In this document: in pieces, positions 35,001 to 45,522 of the stretch
How positions within the stretch are numbered: the first letter of the stretch is position 1
Layout of the letters: each line of letters begins with the position of its first letter
DNA from: Tetracladium setigerum
Taxonomy: Eukaryota > Ascomycota > Leotiomycetes > Helotiales
Length of the DNA stretch: 64,000 bases
NCBI GenBank assembly: GCA_031472005.1
Contig: PZJY01000004.1
Span: forward strand, 1,214,556-1,278,555
Direction: 5' to 3'
Translations under genes and position numbers: made by a program
Notes under the pieces: generated by a model
Seen by the model: the letters and a program-made list of their open reading frames with translations, nothing else
Database searches by the model: none
Told to the model about the DNA's origin: nothing

Positions 35001-37799
35001 ACCTAGAGACATTTCGGAATGATGAACTGGCAAGCTCAAGTCATCATCCACGAAGTTCGTGCCCAGCCCAACACTTGCAAGTTGTGTGACTTCAATTCTT
35101 GAAGGTCTTGGCTCACTTGAAGAAGCATTTCATATCAGCAATTCTAATCCCAAGAGTCGTTCCACCTTATGGCTTTCTTGGAATATTGAAACCAAGCATT
35201 ATTTGGGAGGCATTCACAATAATACCATATGCATCATTCTCCACAATGTCCATACCGGAAGCGACCCCCGCTGTCTTCGAGAAATCCAAAAAGTCAGACA
35301 TGCATTTTTTGTTTGTGGTGGTACCTCTTTAGTACATAACCGCACTTTGAGTCTCCCGTCTGTTTGTCTCATACCCAAAGTCAAAGCCATGTTTTCAGTA
35401 GTACAGTACGGAACTACGATGACACTTCCGGGAAGTTCCCATCTGTCACTCATTTCACTTGGCCGATGCGTTGTTTGCAAGCTTGTACAGCACAAGTGCT
35501 TAATTTTTCCATAGAAGAGACTGAAGAGCTGATCGGTCATTGAAATCATAGGTTGGCAGTGAAGTGGTGCTCTCTCTCGTCTGCTTGAAGTCCAGAAACT
35601 CTGTCGATCCCTCGTACAACTTTTACATAGCAGTCTCTTAGGAATAGACATGGGAGCTCCGTTTGCAGAAGGGAATGAACGACTCTAGCCATCTTTGGTA
35701 GTGAAATCACGAGGGAAATTACCTACCTAGGTACCTAAAACTAAGGTTAATTAAGGTTACATTGTATCTCATGACTTTTTTCCCGCTCTGACACAGTACT
35801 AAGCGAGTCGTTTTGAGACTTCCTGGCTACTGTACATTAAAATTTCAAGGTACGCAAGACAAGTGTAGGTTTTTTGTTTGTTTATGCAGTACATTCAAAT
35901 ATTTACACATTATTTATGGTACTCGAAAAGGAAGATATTTCAGTATTCCGAACAGGAAAAAGATGCAGCAGCCACTCCGAGACCTTCTCATTCCTCCCTT
36001 CCTTCCCTCCCCAAATTTCTTACCATCTCGCGATCAGATCAGAAGAGCTAAAACCCTAAAATCCGGTGACTTGATTCCATGCAAACAAAATAAACCACCC
36101 ATAAACCCAAAAATGAAAATAACCACAAATAAAATCCCATTCCTCAACTCTTTCCAAAACCTTTCCCTTTCTTTGGGGTTCCTCTGAACATACGTCGGAT
36201 CCCAAATAAAAATCACGAGTTGATTTGTTTGTGTTTTTGGTTTCTAAAATTAAATTTTGATCCGCATTCCCGATCCAACCGATCAGGGACACCCAACCAC
36301 TCATTGGCAACCCTCTGCCATCCCCATCCCTCACTCTACATCCCTCCATCCCTCTCCTCCTTCACAAACCCCCGATCAACCAACCATATCAACCCGCCTG
36401 CCAAAAACATGACAGGGTGGGTCGTATTAAGGCTGATTTTTAGTTCCTTCGCATGGCATGGCAGGCAAGCCTTTCTTTCGGCCAATTTATTTGTGGAGGC
36501 GGCTTGGTCTGGCTGGTCTAGCTTACCTACATATGTTCTTTACCTATACCTTACCGACCTATCTGACCGATCCATCTTACCTACCTAGGTAGCTAGATAC
36601 CCACCTTTTACAAACTGTAATCTTACATACCGACCCTAGTAATTGTGGGGGATCGACGGGGCTGACCAGAGGGAGGTCTGGGCTCGACATTGGCATGGAG
36701 AGAGGCAGGGGGACATTCCACGTATTCGGGCAGCACACATATTCCATTCCGCTTGCTTTTTATGATTTGCTGGAATGGGTATGGCGAGGAAGTCAAGGAA
36801 TCAATTGGTGTGAGATACGGAGGTAAGAATAAGGCGAGGTAAGGTTTCGAGCTGTCAAAACTAGTAAACTACTGCTGTCTGCTGTCAGAATGATGGAGGA
36901 CGAGGACGAAGACTGGACTGGACTGGACCGGCAGCACGAGCGAAACCGTGCTGGTTGGTACAGTATATCCTGGCAGTTGCAGATTTCAGACTATTGATTT
37001 TAATTTTGTTCTTTTTTCTCTCTTAGTACTTTTGAAGTTTTTTCGTCTCGTCTCGTCTCGTTCGAGTCGAGACGAGAGAGAAGAATTCGGTGGTGGTTTG
37101 ATTAATACTAGATTTGGTGAAGCGTGTGATCAAAAACTTCAGGAACGCGGTTTGAGATTAGATGGCTGAAGGTTCGCATTTGACAGGAAGATTCCTTTCT
37201 CAAAGGTTCTCAATCTTATTTTAACAAACCTACTCAGTCTCTATTACACACTGCTTAGCCCTGCCAGATTTTTATCTGACAAGACAGCTTTTGTTTTGTC
37301 TGCAAGCGGAGACGACATCTAAAAACTCAGTACTCGGGGCTAATCTAATACGAATCCATTACGTTCGAAGGCTTGCAGGATTCCCTGTTTTCGGAAGTTT
37401 CCATGTGCATGTGTGTGCGCGAAGATTGTGTAGGTAAGGTAGGTAGCTAAGGTAGCTAGCTGCGAATGCATTGCCCCTCCATTTCTGGAGATGGTTGTCA
37501 TGTCATTTGACATTTGACATTTGATTCGACGGGCTGGGCACGAAGCCTCGAACAGCTGGTGATGGGGCTGTATGTAGGTACAGCGAGAGCAGAGAAGAAT
37601 GAAGAGAGGTACGGAGGTACAGGTTATTTTTATTTTAGATATAAGACCTGCTCCCATTTCTTCCATGAATCTTTTCTTTCTCTCTCTATCGATATCACTC
37701 ATCGACATCCTCACTCCTCTTTCTGTCTTTCTTGACCATCACTGAATACAGGACTTGAAAACTCTGGCAATACGCCTCTCTGGTTGAAATTCAATCACT
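32003..37799. other. Gene-poor region, 5.8 kb
   Basis: I find no supported gene. The longest frames (32209-32826 plus, 33637-34044 minus, 35059-35514 plus with 35214-35651 minus) show no domain, signal peptide or splice pattern and overlap one another. The sequence is of ordinary composition in 32-35 kb and becomes pyrimidine-rich and AT-rich toward 36-37 kb, with CCTACCTAGGTA motifs (about 35725, 36580) and AGGTAGGTAGCTA near 37435. The last kilobase is the promoter side of the cysteine-rich repeat gene. Confidence 0.5.
37051..37077. repeat. Inverted repeat TCTCGTCTCG / CGAGACGAGA
   Basis: A perfect 10-bp stem (37051-37060 with 37068-37077) around a 7-base spacer, preceded by further CGTCTCGTCTCG. 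Related GAGACGAGACGAGAC sequence occurs at about 54035. It lies 720 bases upstream of the cysteine-rich repeat gene. Confidence 0.6.
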
Positions 37800-40700
37800 A
37801 TGAAGCAACCAGTCATTCTCTTCCTCCTGGCAGCAGCCGGAGGTGTCTTCGCCCATCCAAACGGCTGCGCTGCAGACAATTGTCTTCGAGGTGTTACCGG
37901 TACTGGTGCTCACATCAAGGAGCCACTTGCCACCCGTCTCGCTGATTGTACCAGCGTGCAAAAGATCACAAAGCAATGTGGTGAGACGTATGTTGATCTT
38001 TCCATATCAAAACAACAACTCGAGAATAGGATTCTAACGTATTCCTAGAACCGTCACAAAGACAAAGACTACCACCATCACCCTTCCAGGGTACTACCAC
38101 AAGCCGCGTGATGAAGGAATCAAGGAACGCAACAACTACTGTCCCCTCGTCTCTCCAAGCAAAGTCCCGGCATACGCAACATACTGCCATGATATCAAGG
38201 CTTACAAGAGCGCTTGTGCTTGTGCTGGCGTCAAGGAGACCACCATCACCGTTCCCACCGCCACCAAGACAGTTTGGGTGATCGTGAAGGAAACTGTCTG
38301 TCCCAAGAAGGGCGATAAGCAACTCACCAACTGCTACGGTAAATGCAAGGACCTCCAAAGCGACGAGCACAATTGTGGAAAGTGCGGATATGACGTAAGT
38401 GGCCTGGTTCAATCCCATTGACGATCTGGAGATTAGGATGCTAATACGCAAGTAACAGTGTAAATACGGAGAAACCTGCGAATCCGGCAAATGCAAGTCG
38501 AAGCCCAGATGCGATTATGGACAAACCGACTGCTATGGCAAATGCAAGAACCTCCAAACCGACGAAAAGAATTGCGGCAAGTGCGGCTATGAAGTAAGTG
38601 GTCTAGTGCCAAGCTACTCCACTCAGCTGCATCACTTGACGAGTTGCTACTTTACTGACCTATGTATAATAGTGTAAATATGGTGAAACTTGTGAGGGTG
38701 GCAAGTGCAAGTCGAAGCCAAAGTGCGACTATGGACAGACCGATTGCTACGGCAAGTGCAAGAACCTTCTGACCGATGAGCACAACTGCGGAAAGTGCGG
38801 CTACGATGTAAGTTGTCTTCTTCTCCTCTACCCTTAGAGAATCGTATAATAACACATGAGATGTAGTGTAAATACGGCGAGACTTGTGAGGGTGGCAAGT
38901 GCAAGTCGAAGCCAAAGTGCGACTATGGACAGACTGATTGCTACGGCAAGTGCAAGAATCTTCTGACCGATGAGCACAACTGCGGAAAGTGCGGATACGA
39001 TGTAAGTCGTCTCATTCTCCTCTCCCCTTGGGAATCGTATAATAACGCATGAGATGCAGTGTAAATACGGCGAGACTTGTGAGGGTGGCAAGTGCAAGTC
39101 GACGCCAAAGTGCGACTATGGACAGACTGACTGCTACGGCAAATGCAAAAACCTTCTGACCGATGAGCACAACTGTGGCAAGTGCGGATACGATGTAAGT
39201 GAACTCTCCTCCCGCTCCGCCCGGAAAGAGGGATAGAATACTATTCTAATACACGAGTAACAGTGTCCATACGGGCAGAAATGCGACGGTGGCAAGTGCA
39301 AGCCAAAGTGCGATTATGGACAAACGGACTGTGACGGAAAATGCGTAAATCTCTTGACCGACGCTAAGAATTGCGGAAAATGCAAGTACGAAGTAAGTGA
39401 CAGCCCTCTGGCTTTACTTAAATGAAGAGATAAGTGTCCTAATGCGGGAGTGATAGTGTCCATATGGCCAAAGCTGCAATGGCGGCAAGTGCAAGCCAAA
39501 GTGCGATTATGGACAAACCGACTGCGACGGCAAATGCGTAAATCTCTTGACCGATGCTAAGAATTGCGGAAAATGCAAGTACGAAGTAAGCTGCCTCTTT
39601 CCACCGCCCTTGAATTGAATTATCATACTGACATACAACTCAAAGTGCCCATACGGACAGAGCTGTGACGGTGGCAAGTGCAAGCCAAAGTGTGATTATG
39701 GCCAGACAGATTGCTACGGCGTTTGCAAGAATCTCCTGACTGATAGCCACAACTGCGGAACATGCAAGAACGAGGTAAGCGCCGCCTCAGTCTACTCCCC
39801 TCTAATGAAAAGGTTGTACTAACACCCAACTCAAGTGCCCATACGGACAAAGCTGCGAAGGCGGCAAATGCAAGCCAAAGTGTGACTACGGCCAGACTGA
39901 CTGCTATGGCGTTTGCAAGAATCTTCAAACCGACACCAAGAACTGCGGCCTCTGTAAGAACGAAGTGAGTTGCCACTTTCATTCTCTACTTAGCGTCAGA
40001 GGAGTATGCTAACACGCGATAAAGTGCAAATATGGAGAGACTTGCGAGGGCGGCAAATGCAAGCCAAAATGTGACTACGGCCAGACCGACTGTTACGGCG
40101 TATGCAAGAACTTGCTCACTGATTCCAAGAACTGCGGGAAATGCAAGAACGAGGTAATCCTTCCCCCTCAGCAATAAGGCCCAATACTAACACCCAAATC
40201 AAGTGTCCATACGGCCAGAGCTGCGAGGGTGGAAAATGCAAGCCCAAGTGCGATTACGGCCAAACTGACTGTTACGGCGTATGCAAGAACTTACTCACTG
40301 ACGCTCAGAACTGTGGAACGTGCAAGAATGCAGTAGGTATCTTGTCCCATCAACTTAAACAAGTCGCTAACATTCGAGTAGTGCCCATACGGACAAACAT
40401 GCGAGGGTGGCAAGTGCAAGCCTAAGTGTGATTATGGCCAAACCGACTGTTATGGAGTATGCAAGAACTTGCTCACTGACGCTCAGAACTGTGGAACATG
40501 CAAGAACGCAGTGAGTACTCCGTCCCATCACCTCGAACAAGTCATTAATATCCAACTAGTGCCCATACGGTCAAACGTGTGAGGGTGGAAAATGCAAGCC
40601 CAAGTGTGATTATGGCCAGACCGACTGTTATGGCGTCTGCAAGAACTTACTCACTGATGCCCAAAATTGTGGAACGTGCAAGAACGCCGTGAGTATTCCA

Positions 40701-41340
40701 TGCCACTCCTTCGAACTTCACTAATGAACGAGTAGTGCCCATACGGACAAACTTGTGAGGGAGGCAAATGCAAGCCCAAGTGCGATTATGGCCAAACCGA
40801 CTGCTATGGAGTCTGTAAGAATTTGCTCACTGATCCTCAGAACTGTGGGACGTGCAAGAACGCAGTAAGTAAACATGCCATGCTATTATCGCAAGAACAG
40901 TACTGATACTCGAGAAAAGTGCCCATATGGCCAGACATGTGAGGGCGGCAAGTGCAAGACGAAGTGCGACTATGGTCAAACCGATTGCTATGGCGTCTGT
41001 AAGAACCTGCTCACTGATGCGCAGAACTGCGGTACTTGCAAGAATGCAGTAAGTAACTGTTCGTTCCCATTGTCTCAACTCAAAATGCTAACGCTGGAGA
41101 AGTGCCCCTACGGTCAAACATGTGAGGGAGGCAAATGCAAGACCAAGTGCGCATATGGCCAGACTGAATGTAAGGGAGTTTGTGTCAACACCTTGACCAG
41201 TAATTCCAACTGTGGAAAATGTGACAACCAGGTATGATCTTCTCCGAGCTTTCTGTTTGAGACCTAGCTGACTAGTGTGACAGTGCGAGTATGGGAAGGT
41301 GTGCGTGAACGGAGAGTGCAAGAAGCAATACAGACACTAG
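37800..41340 (+). CDS. Secreted cysteine-rich protein with 15 tandem one-exon modules (Stig1-like)
   Basis: Eighteen exons give about 849 residues. Exon 1 (37800-37987) encodes a signal peptide (MKQPVILFLLAAAGGVFA). Exon 2 (38049-38394) carries a Thr-rich stretch (VTKTKTTTITLPG), a CHDIKAYKSACACAG segment common in fungal wall proteins and half a module. Exons 3-17 each encode exactly one module, phase 0 at both ends: four of 45 residues (exons at 38459, 38673, 38867, 39060) and eleven of 43 (39264, 39457, 39646, 39836, 40025, 40204, 40382, 40560, 40736, 40920, 41103). Exon 18 (41284-41340) is a closing half module. Each module has eight Cys, C-x5-C-x4-C-x3or5-C-x6-C-x3-C-x9-C-x2-C, with CDYGQTDC and LLTDxxNCG conserved. 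NL.TD..NCG.C and C..G..C resemble the Stig1/cysteine-rich repeat family. No TM or GPI signal is seen, so a secreted or wall-bound protein is inferred; its ligand is unknown. No frameshift occurs in any exon. Confidence 0.9.
38459..41231 (+). repeat. Tandem exon-intron repeat, 15 units
   Basis: Units of one 135- or 129-nt exon plus one 47-80-nt intron repeat at about 175-215-nt spacing. Intron sequence is itself shared between some neighbours: the introns after the 38673 and 38867 exons are nearly the same (59 and 58 nt, both with ATCGTATAATAAC), and those after the 40204 and 40382 exons are both 49 nt and alike. This shows whole exon-plus-intron duplication rather than exon gain by gene fusion. 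Confidence 0.88.
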
Positions 41341-43152
41341 TGGAGAGGAGGTAATGATCTAATTTATTTGGAGTTTGAACGCCTGGTTTGACACTTTCCT
41401 TGAAGCTTTTGGAAGGGATGGGGTGTTGGGATATTTTGCTCTTGGGACTACCAACAGGAGTCCATCCACCACGCCTTAGCAAGGCCAAAATTTAATTACA
41501 CAATTCTTATGCTGAAAAATGAAGTGGTTTCCACGATCTTTTTGTCGTATGGAGAGTGTCTCCCCAGCGGCTGTAATATTTCCGCGATATCTCCGTTGCA
41601 AAGAATGGGCGTGTAAGAAAGCGAGGGGGAAATGGGCGGTGTTCAAGAGTGAGACCCGAATCATAGGCAGAAAGATTCTTGCCTTGGGATTGTGAAGCTG
41701 GTTTTGGATGTTCATCGTTGTATATGACTTCGAAGGTGTCGAGGCCAATGATGAGGCGTAACGCAGAGAGTGTTGCAATCGAACAGTGATCTGAAAGGTC
41801 GAATCGACAAGCTCTTTGTCGGCTCTGTCTTTGAGAGTGTTTTGGTTCTGACGAAAATGGTGGCGTTCCCCATGATTTCTCGCTCTTCGTGTATACTAGC
41901 CGCCAGTCAATATTATCTGTTGATGCTGTTGATGTTGTTAATGATCCTCACTGTTGTTGGATTGCGTCGTCCAAAACGGTCATGTTGACTTGAAGTTGAT
42001 AAGTCTCCAAGCTAAGCCTAATTAGGACTAAACTTCCATAGACTTGGCAGAAGGTTCAACTTTGCCTGTCCCGAAGCACAACCATCTCCAAATCCTCTCA
42101 AGTTTTGATGTAACCGTCCATTATTCCAGCAAGGGCCAGGATGGCATGAAGAAGACCAGAGTATTGCAATTTAGATCTCGTTGTAAGTCCAGCAATTGCA
42201 CAACTCACAACAGCTTCGCAGAAAGCAGCTAACAGCTCAAGCTTTCGCAAATCTTCGACAAATCGCGACAAGACGAGCTGCGATTTAATGCAGCTGATGA
42301 GTGTGGTCGCTAGCCCAAATGCATTGCGCATCCACCGAGAGGATTAGACTTTCTCGTCTGCTGCCCAAAAGTTCTCGATACACTCACTAACCAGTGATTC
42401 ACTTTCGATTTCCAAAGATAGACCAGGTTATAGTTTAAACAGCCGCACCAAGCTTGTGGGTCGCAACAATTGCTTGCATACCAGGCTAGTTATGAGCTTA
42501 AATTGACTTGAACAACATAACAATACCTCGAATGCTTTCAATACACACAGGATTTACCAGCGCTCAAGTATCTGTCCTTATGCCTACATGGACATCGGAT
42601 TCTCAGATATCACATCTGGAAGAATAACATGTCAAACTGTGAAATCTACGCGAGCCTGCAAAGTCGGCGGTGAGTGTTTCGCGCAACACACACCTCCTTC
42701 GTAGCTACAACTGAATAATTCATTGGATTCAAGGTGGATCTCGTTGGCCATGGAAAAATTTCCACGCGATCGTTTATCCAGCCGAGGCATCAATTATGGG
42801 CAGATGAATTCTTGCTCAACTCTTGGTTTGCCCTAGAGGGGTAATATAGCCGCTGATACCATCCAGTGGCAGCTGCTTTCTCCCATGCACGGATGTGGCA
42901 AAGCATCACCAAGATGCAGAAACCCTGGATGATAATCGGAGGAATACGAACAAAACTACAAATACCTTTCATACCCCACCTTTCACAATCTGCATCTCGT
43001 CGTCGCGTCCTTGCAGGCTTAGACCCGTATCTTGCTTAATTACTTGAGCTTCCAGACCTTGATAAAGTCAATCCAAGTTCAACTTCTTCAAAACATGAAA
43101 ACTTAAGATAACAGTGTACACGGCGCTCTTGCGTCTTCAAACAATTATCACA
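41341..43152. other. Intergenic, 1.8 kb
   Basis: No gene supported. Short frames on both strands lack domains. Position 42200-43100 is the presumed promoter region of the membrane protein that follows. Confidence 0.45.
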
Positions 43153-44404
43153 ATGATATCCATGCCGACCCCAACTTCACTCTTGACCTCTACTACCAAC
43201 CGAACTATCGGTGGCACACTCACAGCTCTCCTGGCTCTTACAACACCCTTCATACCACCCAATCCTTGCCCAACAGTTCAAGAACTAACCTCCTTCACAA
43301 CAACCGACTATAACAGCAGGATTAGGATCGTCCCCCTCCTCTTCTCCAACCCCTGGGCGATAGACTACACATCATGTCAACCACCGGGATGGGCGAGCAT
43401 CACAGAATCTTTACGACAGACATTCAGTCCGGCGGTGTGTCCAAGTGATTGGCATGCTTTGAGTATGGCGACAACAGTCTCCACGGGGCTGGTGGCGACA
43501 GGAACGCAAACTACGACGGCAATGAGGACGCTTTCGACAGCTTGGTGTTGTCAACCGTATGTACTACATATCATGAAAATGAAATAAATCCTTAGATAAG
43601 AATTGCTTTTGCTGATACTACATCTGAATATATAGTGGTTACTATATCGATGTGGAATTCAACCGCCCTCCCTTCGGGACGAACAGCGCCATAGCAGCCT
43701 GTCTCAAAACCCTCAGTTACTATGACACCAGGGCCAATCCCCCCATAACTATCACATCCACCGCCACATGGTCTGGCTTCAGCAACCTCAGCGATGCGGT
43801 ATATACCACGAAGGATGTTTTTTCAACTGGGCTGCTAATGCATCCCGCTTGGCATATTGTCTGGGTCAAGTCAGATACAAGTAGCATGTCACCAGTACCA
43901 CCTACACTCGTAAGCTCTCTCCTCACCGTTCCATTCCTTTTCCATCTCATCTCGTTCTTTTCAAGTCTCCTGAAAGTCCAGACTTTTTCAGATTAAATAT
44001 TAACACAACACTAGACAAACAACATGCTAGTCACAACCTGGATCCCCGGCACGCCCATCGAGGCCGGAAGATACGACAACTACGGATACGGCCGAAGCAG
44101 CACAAGCTGGTCCGACTCAGAGACAGGCATCTTTTGGTTTCTTATTTGCGGTCTCCCGGTCTTAGTCACCTTTGCCCTGATCGGTTGTTGTGTTTGTTGT
44201 TGTGTGAGAAGAACGGGGAGACGGGGAAGGGAGAGGAGAGAGAGATTGGAGAGGGAGAGGATTGAGATTGTGGAGAGGTACGCGCAGAGGCCTACTGCGA
44301 GGGATTTGGGTGATGCTACGGGAGGGGGAGAGGATGCCACAGCGCCGCCGCCGATGTATGTGCCTCCGCCTGCTTATGATGAGACGACGCCTGTACCGAA
44401 GTGA
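43153..44404 (+). CDS. Predicted type I-like membrane protein, Arg-rich cytoplasmic tail
   Basis: Three exons (43153-43556, 43636-43909, 44015-44404) join in frame to 355 residues. The start MISMPTPTS is the first ATG in frame; a non-ATG extension upstream is not used. A moderately hydrophobic N-terminal stretch (TIGGTLTALLALTTPFIPP) may be a signal anchor. The middle contains several Cys (SCQPPGW, PAVCPSDWHAL, WCCQPGYY) and looks extracellular, and is followed by a clear TM helix (FWFLICGLPVLVTFALIGCC), then a Cys/Arg-rich juxtamembrane patch (CCVRRTGRRGRERRERLE) and a proline-rich end (PPPMYVPPPAYDE, a PPxY-like motif). This layout recurs in fungal surface proteins of unknown function. The intron joins and clean frame support the model. 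Confidence 0.7.
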
Positions 44405-45086
44405 GTTGGGAGAGGTGAGTTGATGAAAATTCGAGGAGGTAATGTTTAATGAGTGGGATTCTGGTTACGTTGATGATGGTTCGTAAGAGGATGAGAGAGC
44501 ATGATGAAGGGATGAAAATTCGAGGAGGTAATGTTTAATGAATAGGATGTTTCGTTACTGTGACGATGATCGTAAGTAAGAGGATTGGACAAAGGATGAA
44601 TTGTGGACGGAGGTTGGGCGGACTTACTGCCTTCACCTGCTGATGAAATGAGACATCTTGCGAACCGATGAAAGTTTGACAGAATAATGTTTAGTTAATG
44701 AGATAATATTTATTTAACGAAATATAATTTATTCAACGAAATGTAATTTATTACTGAAATACCGTTCAAACAAATACAACACTACTAGTCTACGACTACT
44801 ACTTTCAAGACTCTAGCTCCATTTAACGACAACAAACAAAATAAGCGAAAACTCGATATAACTTTCACATTTCCCAAAAAAAAAAAAACCCCCCATACCT
44901 AAACGTACTCGCTTGAGCTCTAGTTCTTCTTTTGCGCTTATTTTCTTTCCTCTTCGATATTTTTGAATTCGCAAATAGCTACTTACCTAACCCCAGCTAC
45001 CTAGGAACCTGGGTAATCTTTACTATTCTGCAGGTCGCAGTTCTGCTGCATAGAGTACCAATCCGTTTCTGTCCATCCTTGTCTGC

Positions 45087-45117
<31 letters not shown>

Positions 45118-45522
45118 TCCGCCAATAATTCAAGCCCACTGCTGTGCAACCCACGTTTCGCTCTCTTCCTCTTTCCGCGACGTCTCTTCTCTCGTCTCTC
45201 CACCGACCAAGCCCACCATCAACCAACCCTTGAGCGCGGTGCTCCCATCCAGCCATCCATCCAGCCTTCCATCCCTCGATATAAACCCTCCTCGATAACC
45301 TCATTGATCCGTTCGGATCTTAATAGCTCAAGAGCATGTCAAGACTCTCTCTACGTCTATCTAGATGCAATTGTAAAGCATCGAAAAAGTAGATAGGTAG
45401 ATGTCAAAAATCTTTCGAATATCCCTTCAATTTCCTATAAGACAATATACCAGACTGTGCAGTAATCGTCAATCCCAATCTCAATCCCAATCCCTCCCAT
45501 CATTCAATCCCCTCAAGCCAAC
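44405..45522. other. Intergenic with short repeats
   Basis: Holds the direct repeat at 44422-44541, AT-rich and poly-A sequence at about 44690-44890, and a (TC)n microsatellite at 45091-45117. No gene supported; CTCAAGCC-type and TCAATCCCAA runs continue to the HET gene 3' end. Confidence 0.55.
44422..44541. repeat. 31-bp exact direct repeat, 89-bp spacing
   Basis: The 31 bases from 44422 recur without change from 44511, and the sequence after each copy is also related (GATGATGGTTCGTAAGAGGA-like), so this is a partly decayed 89-bp tandem duplication just after the stop codon of the membrane-protein gene. Confidence 0.75.

Noticed and set aside
35059..35651. Overlapping open frames of about 150 residues on both strands
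   Set aside because: Neither shows a domain, signal peptide or splice sites; mutual overlap fits chance openness.
38459..41231. CRISPR-like pattern of regular repeats and spacers
   Set aside because: The repeats are 129-135-nt protein-coding exons and the 'spacers' are introns with GT-AG borders and branch-like CTAAC; this is a eukaryotic gene.
37966..41321. Long antisense frames opposite the cysteine-rich gene (for example 40827-41078 minus)
   Set aside because: They follow from the repeated codon pattern of the sense exons, run across introns and carry no independent signal.
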